The notes beneath the pieces were generated by a model. It saw only the letters and a list, made by a program, of their open reading frames with translations, ran no database searches and was not told the DNA's origin. A stretch of 64,000 bases of DNA from Lunularia cruciata. Its lineage: Eukaryota > Streptophyta > Marchantiopsida > Lunulariales > Lunulariaceae. Below, one piece after another: positions 57,346 to 64,000 of this stretch (positions within the stretch are counted from its first letter, which is position 1; each line of letters starts with the position of its first letter). A program made the translations under genes and the position numbers. Location: positions 66,097,001-66,161,000 of the forward strand of contig OX419758.1 in assembly GCA_948567375.1 (NCBI GenBank). Direction: 5' to 3'.

Positions 57346-58299
57346 TGTACTAGTAGTATAATTAGAAAGAATAGGTTGTTCCCAAGAGGATACAATTTGG
57401 AAATGGCTAGATGTGAAGAAAGAATGTCACTTTGTTGCAGTTTTGTCTATTATTATGTCTTTATACTCTTGAGTAGGAACTATTCCTAAAAGAGGGTTAT
57501 GCAACACACAATGGCATATTATGGAAAATTAAAATAATTCAAAATTCCATGAAAGATGTAACACTAAGGTGCTACTCAAGGTGATGGCGTAGTATATTGT
57601 GATGGCGAATGGCCCCAAAGGTCTCTCCCTTGCAATTACCTATTTCATGCCTACCACAAGCTAATAAGAATGTTCTACCCTTCCAAGAAGGTATTTCCAT
57701 AGCCATGTTGTGGGTTTGGGATGTTACTTTTTTTATATGTAGCACTTCATGATTCTCACAACCATCGTGGTTGTTCAATGCATTGCCTCAATTCTTTAGA
57801 ACCACCAATAAGCTAACACTTTGGTCAAGCATGAATGCAAACCCGTAGTACATAGGCATTTTTGTGGTGGTTGGTGCATCAACCAAAAACCGTATCTACA
57901 ACTAGCATTCTAATCTAAAAACTTTAACAAGTCTAAAGAAACAAAAAGAATTGCATAAGACAATGCAAGGTGGGCTACCACATGCTCCCCTTTAGATATG
58001 AGTGTCCATGTGACCATTGGTTATGCCATTTCCCTCACAACTTGTGCCCACTATCATATAATAAAATGATCACCTATAGTTACCTACACTGGAAGTATGT
58101 TCTTGTCATGGTGCTCCTTTTGTCTTTGTTGAGTGTCCTTAGTGCACTCAAAGGAATTTTACTACTTCTCAGCCAAGAACATCAATTGATACAAACAAAG
58201 TGCTTGATTATCCTCCTATGACATTTGATCCTTAGAAAAAATTTGACAGTTAGGGACATCAAATTCCACAAGCAAGATTGATTGCAATCTATATGTAAG
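57331..58299. repeat. Dispersed LTR-like repeat
   Basis: Starts TGACAACCCAATATC at the broken end of the RT relic. The blocks TTGTTCCCAAGAGG, AATGTCACTTTGTTGCAG and TAGGAACTATTCC match 31080-31200 in the same order. No coding content could be supported. Its right limit is set here by the next element. Confidence 0.5.
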
Positions 58300-60163
58300 T
58301 GTGGTACCCACATTTTTTGATTTTGATGTAGTTTGAAGAAGAAATGTAAAGTCAAGGCAAAAATGAACCCAAATGGAGAAATGAACCCAAATGGAGACAA
58401 AAGCAGAAGAAATGGGTTTGCAATTTGAAGTTAAAGTAGTCAACTTTGTGTAAGAGGAAGAAGTACTCAGATCGGACTAAAGGAGTGCAGACCCAAAGGA
58501 GGAATGGAAGTTGCAGGTCAAGATTCTTGTAAGGGCTGTATCTCATTGATGAAATGTCCAAATTGTGCGTGCTATGGCTTGTTGGAAGCGTATCATTTAG
58601 GGGTTTTTGCGACTACCAAAATCATTGAGTTTGAAGCTTTGTAGCAAAAGTTACAAGCATTTGAAGTTTTTGTAATAAATGTATAAAATAGTTGAGATTC
58701 TTTAGGTCTATATGACTTTGGATTTATGTGACTTTGGGTTTACACGACTTTGTATCAAGAGACTTTGCCTCAGGACAAAGTTGACCAGATCTGAGGTAGT
58801 CGGACCTCGGAGTGCAGTGAAGGTGACTTTGGGGGTTTTGTGAGAGTCATCTTAGGAATTTAGAGTAGTGAATAAGATGGTGTTAGGATACCTATGACTT
58901 CAATTTCAGTCTTGATTTAAAATAAGATAGAATTAGAAGAGAAAATAGCTATAATCAATTGACACAAAGTGCAAGAAATGTGAAGGAAGACCAGTGAAAG
59001 ACATTGAGGTGAACAATGTGTTGATTCATTTGAGGGAACGAGTAGATACGAAGATAATTGAGGTAGTAGACAATGTAAGTCTGAGATTAGACTTAGTAAA
59101 TTCAAAGTTAAAGAGACTTTGGAGTAGTGTGGAGGAAGAGAAGAAGCCAAAAGTAGGAGAGTTAGGAGTGCAAATGTCTTCAGATTAGTTGTCTAAGACA
59201 TTAGAAAGGAGTGGGTCAGAAGATAAAGATATAGATAGATTAGATACCAGTGCAATTGTTGTTCAGAGTGCAGAAGTGGTAGAGATAGTAAAGGAATTAG
59301 TAGAATTAGATAAACCCAAAGAAGGAGAAGTGATAGGAGGATCATCCGGTTTGGAAGAAGAAGAAGACATTAGATCGGATTAGTAATAGATATGAAGAGG
59401 TGGTTTGTCATTTTAGATCTGTAGGTTGGTAAAGCTGTTAGGAAGTAGTTTAGGAAGTTAGATAACTTTCAAGTGCTTAGCCTATTTAAAGGAAGCATTT
59501 GCAATGTATTGTTGTTCAGTTTGTATAATCTTGAGGATAGATAAAGGGAAGTGATTTGAAGCAGTACTCATTGTTTGAGCTTAATTCTGAGTATCAATTC
59601 TATATTTTTATGTTTGTGAGTGTGTGGAGAAATTTGAAGTGCAAGTCATTGTGTTTGTTGGGTGTTGGATTCTGCAACCTTGATCTTCATTCTGTGTGTT
59701 TGATCTTGAGTGAAGTGCAATCGGAGCAATGCCTTGATAGATTTGAGAGGAATTGTAGTGTTTGTAGTATTCTACATTTGTAAGTGCAGCGTAGGGTTGA
59801 TGCAAAGCAATTTCAATTGAGGAAGTTGTGCCTTCAGTAGAAGGGTGGAACACAGTTTTGAGGCGGAAGTGTTTTGTAGTGAAGTGCCATTTTTGGAAAA
59901 GATTGAATCATCACAATCAAGATTGTTTGGAAAGATTTGCTATGTTGTTATTATGAGTGAGTGAGTGATTTTTTGTTGTCAAGATTGAGTGCTTGTTACT
60001 CTCTTCAAGGTGTAGTTTCTACCCGAGAGTCTAAAGAAGAAATTAAGAAGAACCACATTTGTGACATTTGACTTCATATTTGGACATTTTTTACTAGTAT
60101 CTCTACGGGAACAAACTTTACTTACCTGATTTCTGCAAAAGTGATATTTGTTGGGTTGTCACA
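58300..60163 (+). mobile_element. Internally deleted copy of the unknown element
   Basis: Begins TGTGGTACCCACATTTTTTG and ends GGGTTGTCACA, flanked by GTAAG (58295-58299) and ATAAG (60164-60168), a 5-bp duplication with one change. The frame 58994-59383 (KDIEVNNVLIHLRERVDTKI, SKTLERSGSEDKDIDRLDTS) aligns with 32915-33217 of the 3.7-kb copy. The N-terminal domain and acidic middle are missing, a deletion of about 1.9 kb relative to that copy. Confidence 0.72.
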
Positions 60164-60836
60164 ATAAGAAAATATGGTGTTTGCCTCATAGTGATTTTTT
60201 CCATGGTTCTATACGTCCATAGAGTTACTGGTTGCTTGGTGTCCCAATCTTAGCCATAACTGATTATGGCCTTGTTTAGGATTTTACACAATAGTCCATT
60301 GGCCTTCTTGGTCAATCTATAGCCTTAAGATTGTACGGAGTAGTCTTTTGGTGTTTGATTTGGAAGTGCATTGCTAAGGATTTGATTAATTTGTTGAGAG
60401 AATGTACTCTTTGATCACTTACCAACTCCAATGGGTGGTAGTATCTTGACATAACATTTTGGAAGAAGAATTCTTTGTGGTAGTGTTGTCCTTCTTGGTA
60501 CCCCTAGCTTCCACCATCTTTGTTGCATAGTCCATACATAACATGATGTACCTTCTATAGGTAGTTCTTGTGATTGGTTGGATTGGCCATACAAAATCAA
60601 TCCCGTACTTCTTGAATTATGCCAAAGAGCCACAATATAGTAGGTGTAGCTCATCTTATCCTTTGACAAGCATCACATCTCCTAGTATATGATGTATATC
60701 CTTATACATGGTAGGCCACTAACACCATATCACTAGGATCCTCTTCATTGTATTCTTCAGATTGAACTAACCTCTTGTAGCTTATATATGTAAAGATTAT
60801 ATCACTACATCTACTTTGTGCACTTTGAGACAATGC
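60164..60836 (-). pseudogene. Ty3/gypsy integrase relic
   Basis: Minus-strand pieces read YTRRCDACQR (second half of the HHCC zinc site) and then IDFVWPIQPI and YIMLCMDYATKMVEAR, the start of the integrase core with its first Asp. Several frameshifts. It is not in the right order to belong to the RT relic at 56.3-57.3 kb unless rearranged. Confidence 0.65.
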
Positions 60837-63110
60837 TTAGGTACCCACATTTTTTTGTTTTGTTTTGTTTTGTTAAAGTTTTGAAGAAGTGAGTAAGAAA
60901 GCTGAAGTACAAAGGAAACAATGGACTGGTGTGTCTTTGGAGTAAACTCAAAGAAGTAAACTTGAGGTCGGGAACCGGAAGTACTCAGATGGGGTTATGA
61001 AGAGAAAAATCCAAAGAAGGGCATCTTTGTACCAAGAAGCAAAGGCTGATACAAAGACGGTGTACAACATTTCCATGTGGCAAGAAAGTACACTTCAAGA
61101 AACGGCGGAGGTAGGAGAAAAATACCTTGATAGTGACAAGAAACTAACATGTAGAAGAAGTGGGAGTCAATTTTGAAATTGACTAAAGAATGATTGCACT
61201 TTGGTGTGCTATAAAATTGCAATTGTGTAGGAGGAAATCAAATATGTCAAATCAATATTGTATTCCTCTAAGTAGTTGTCTTGTAGTAATGCGTGTCAAG
61301 AAGCCAATTGAGAGTGAAATTTTCTGAGGTCCAGAAGGGGTTAGAGTGTCATGTCCAAGAGAGGGGATATTTTTTCAGTGCCAAAGAACTAGAGAGCAAA
61401 TCATGGCAAAGAAGACTAAGAATGCACTCACAATGAGGAGTCATGTCATAGCACAAGAATGAATATGAGTGAGGAGTCATGTCTAAGCTGGAGGTTAGAT
61501 GTCATAGCACGGATTGAAGTCTTGAATAGACTTTGGATTACATTTCTAGCATGGAATTGGAATTTTAGTTTTCCAAGCGTCATGGCAGAGATAGCTGCCA
61601 ATAATTGTGAGGAAGGCCCTAAAGTCGAGGGGAAGAGAGGAAATACGGCTCAATGGACTGAGTTGGATTGGAGGTTAATATCGAGGAAAGAAGCAAGAGA
61701 GGCAATTGGGGTCACCTTCTATTGGAAGTGTGATGCTACAAAGGAGACTACAAAAATCAGAAATTTGTTCTTTGCCCCGCGTACTAACAATGGCTACAAA
61801 GTGGAGTCCTATTGGGACCCGATCAAATGGAGCATTGTAGGAGCAATAATGGCCATGTTCAAAACCCAAACAAAAGACATACGTGAATATGCAACAGGTA
61901 GTCTTCTTCCACTAGATGTTTGCAGGAGTGAAAGTGAACTAGGCAAAGTGCTTCCATCACTGAACGGCATTGAAGGCATAAGATCATCAATTGGAGAACC
62001 AATTCACCTCCACATTACTTTGCACTATTTGCAACACACTTCTACTTCAGATTAAATTTGCTGATAGTGAAGGAGAGGCATCACATGGTATCACACTTCC
62101 ATCTTGATCTACAACAAGAAGCAAATGATGAGGAGCAACACTACATGTTACAATTGCAAGCTAGCAATGATCACTTTACCAGAATGGGATAGAGGAAGCT
62201 AATCAAAGGAAGAAGTCCAAAGATGAAGAAGCAGACTAAACCCAAAGAGGTAGTATTGCCTCAGCCACAATAGAAGACCCGAAGACTCAATCCGCAAGGT
62301 AAGAAGGCGGTGAAGGAGAAGACTTTGGAAATAGAGTTTGAAGGAGAGACAAAGTCCGGAGGAGGAGACTCAGAAGAAGCAAAGCTCACACTACAAAGTG
62401 AGGGATCCGGAAGTGAGAGTGATGGTGAAGAGGAAGGTCAGCAATCAATTGAAGCAGAAGAAGATGAAGCATTTCATGCAGCAATTGATTGTATGGAGGG
62501 AGGAGATAATCCTTGTAGAGCCATGGAGGAGGAGATGGATGTAGAGCCAAAGAAGGAAGGCAAAGGTAAGAAGTCAATGCTGGAAGACCCTACAAGTCCA
62601 AGTTCAGTCTGTAAGGAAGAAGAAAGCTCAAAAGCAATATTGCTAAAAGTACAAAGATCAAGACTTCAAGGGACAACACCGGTGGAAGAAACCAAGTACA
62701 AAGACAAAGCCAAAGATGAAGAGAGCTTTGAGGGAGTAAACTATTTAACCGCAAATCATGACTCCATTGTTGGAGCTACTGAAGATGCAGAAGAAGGTAA
62801 CCCTGCAAGATCATATGAAGGTGAAGAATGAGTTGTAGGTGGTGAATTATCTACTAAACAAAGTGAAGGGATTGAGGGAAAGTGTAATCCAAAGGGAAGA
62901 AGAAGTTGAGGAACATTGCATGGATGCAATCTTGAAGAAGAAGACTTTAGAGAATTTGCAAGAGAGTTTCAAGAAGAGGGGAAGAGAGATGCATCGTCAA
63001 GCTAAAGAGTTGAAGGAGCAAATGATGTTGCTGGCAAAGATGAAAGAGAAGGTCAATGAAGTTTGCATTGAAAGTATTCATGTGAAAGCAATGGCAGCTA
63101 TGATGGAGAA
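60837..63110 (+). mobile_element. Copy of the unknown element, interrupted by a chromovirus
   Basis: Starts TTAGGTACCCACATTTTTTT, followed by a (TTTTG)n tract at 60853-60874. The coding relic begins at an ATG at 61403 with an early stop. The frame 61459-62055 then holds the N-terminal domain (DVIARIEVLNRLWITFLAWN, RTNNGYKVESYWDP, GSLLPLDVCRSESELGKVLP). 62310-62831 is the acidic, Glu/Ser-rich middle; 62839-63110 is the coil (KKTLENLQESFKKRGREM). The copy is cut at 63110 by the LTR at 63111. It is the best-preserved N-terminal part of the family. Confidence 0.7.
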
Positions 63111-63547
63111 TGTAAAAGACCAAGATTGAGGAGAGAAATAGGAGAATGAAAACTCACATTGGGACACTTGAATGAGGGAAAACTTTGAATGCCTAGCATG
63201 AGCTTTGGCTTTGGTATTTATAGGTAGCATACAAGGCCCTTGAGAAGCTTCTCAAGAAGTTTCCTTGAGCCGCTTTCTTAGAGTGCAAGCCAAGTTAACT
63301 AGGAAGCTTCTCAAAAAGCTTCTCAAGAAGCTTCCTTCTAGAAGCCGTCTACTTGGCATGCAAGCTAAGCTAGTTAGAAGCTTCTAGAAGCTTCCTTCTA
63401 GAAGCTACCTGCTTAGAGTGCAAGTTAACTAGTCAAGAAGCTTCCCAAAAAGCTTCCTAGATGCTTTTGGAATATTCTAGACCAATTTGGCTTATTCTCT
63501 ACTTTGTTAGCCTTACTAACTATGTTGCTAAATTCCATATTGTTACA
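63111..63547 (-). promoter_or_regulatory. LTR of a second chromovirus copy, with heat-shock elements
   Basis: Starts TGTAAAAGACC and ends ATTGTTACA like the LTRs at 18456 and 23661, 437 bp long. Near 63375-63400 it has GAAGCTTCTAGAAGCTTC, a perfect four-unit heat-shock element, among many others. TATAAATA on the minus strand lies at about 63214-63221. As the element reads leftwards, this is its 3' LTR. Confidence 0.9.
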
Positions 63548-64000
63548 TATTCCCCCACCGCTAGTTGGTGACGTCCTTGTCGCCATTGAAGCTTCAAACT
63601 CCTGGATGGCTGTCTGTGCATTTTGGAGGTGAGAAAGAGGTTCCCATGTGGCATCATGAAGGGGATACCCTTTCCAAAGGACCTTGTACTCCGTATGTTG
63701 GCGGCATCCTTGTTGGATGTGGCGACGTGCAAGGGTACAATCAACTTTGTACTCCTCATGATCATTGATAGGGATATGGAGAGGAGAGGTTGGACTCAAG
63801 AGGAGAAGGAAGAGGGGTTAGGAACAAATGGTTTCAACTTGGAAACATGAAAGACAAGATGGATGCGCATATGACAAGGCATGGCAAGTCAATAAGCAAC
63901 AAGAGAGACAATTTGGGTGACATCAAAAGGTCCTATCCAATTAGAGGCAAGTTTACAAACTTGGGTATCAAGAGGGAGGGGTAGATTACTAGAGGATAGC
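63548..64000 (-). mobile_element. 3' end of a second chromovirus copy (chromodomain)
   Basis: A polypurine tract follows the LTR (minus strand GGTGGGGGAATA). The minus-strand frame 63425-63799 encodes a chromodomain without stops: INDHEEYKVDCTLARRH, TEYKVLWKGYPLHDATWEPL, NAQTAIQEFEASMATRT. Upstream, the integrase C-terminus reads HVSKLKPFVPNPSS in frame 63800-63890, with a stop just before (AY*LAM). This copy is better preserved than the one at 18.5-24 kb and continues beyond the window. Confidence 0.88.

Overview
The window looks like nuclear DNA of a land plant. Two genes with typical plant GT-AG introns are recognisable, separated and flanked by long repeat-filled stretches with chromovirus-type Ty3/gypsy and LINE-type retroelements. 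Long CT-rich, trinucleotide-rich leader-like stretches and the repeat types would fit a non-seed plant such as a bryophyte, but that is only an impression and I cannot name the species.

Genes. (1) 3621-6607 (+): a four-exon cytosolic-type alkaline/neutral invertase (GH100, 616 aa) with an unusual histidine-rich N-terminus. (2) 46475-51437 (-): an eleven-exon PHOX-type protein (897 aa; TPR, PB1, conserved central domain, acidic tails), a plant co-chaperone-like scaffold. Both lie in moderately GC-rich islands (about 1-17 kb and 44-55 kb). No rRNA, convincing tRNA, CRISPR or prokaryotic features were seen.

Repeats. 1-1.1 kb holds LINE debris. 11.6-12.45 kb is a 5'-truncated fragment of a LINE-like element with a restriction-like-endonuclease-type C-terminus. 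17.45-25.23 kb is a tandem array of the same domain (units of about 445-466 bp, minus strand), interrupted at 18456-24086 by a complete but decayed 5.6-kb chromovirus with 426-bp LTRs, a TAGAG target duplication, a tRNA-iMet-type primer site and a chromodomain. The LTRs carry clustered heat-shock elements directly upstream of a TATA box. A second copy of that family begins at 63111 and runs off the right edge.

25.2-44.3 kb and 55.8-63.1 kb are AT-rich and made of decayed, nested repeats: a 58-60 bp minisatellite (26.54-27.11 kb), fragments of three further Ty3/gypsy pol regions, inverted repeat copies (28.44-28.89 kb against 41.36-42.25 kb), and several copies of an element I do not recognise. 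That element has TG...CA ends and 5-bp target duplications, and encodes a charged, coiled-coil-rich protein with a conserved N-terminal domain but no visible pol genes (32063-35772, 58300-60163, 60837-63110, and a divergent copy near 29.6-30.05 kb). It is the best candidate for something undescribed.

How it fits together: the two genes are ordinary housekeeping-type loci in islands between repeat blocks that grew by nested insertion. The chromovirus sits in the LINE-domain array and, in its second copy, in the unknown element. Many pol stop codons read as CAG to TAG changes, as expected of old, CHG-methylated plant retroelements.
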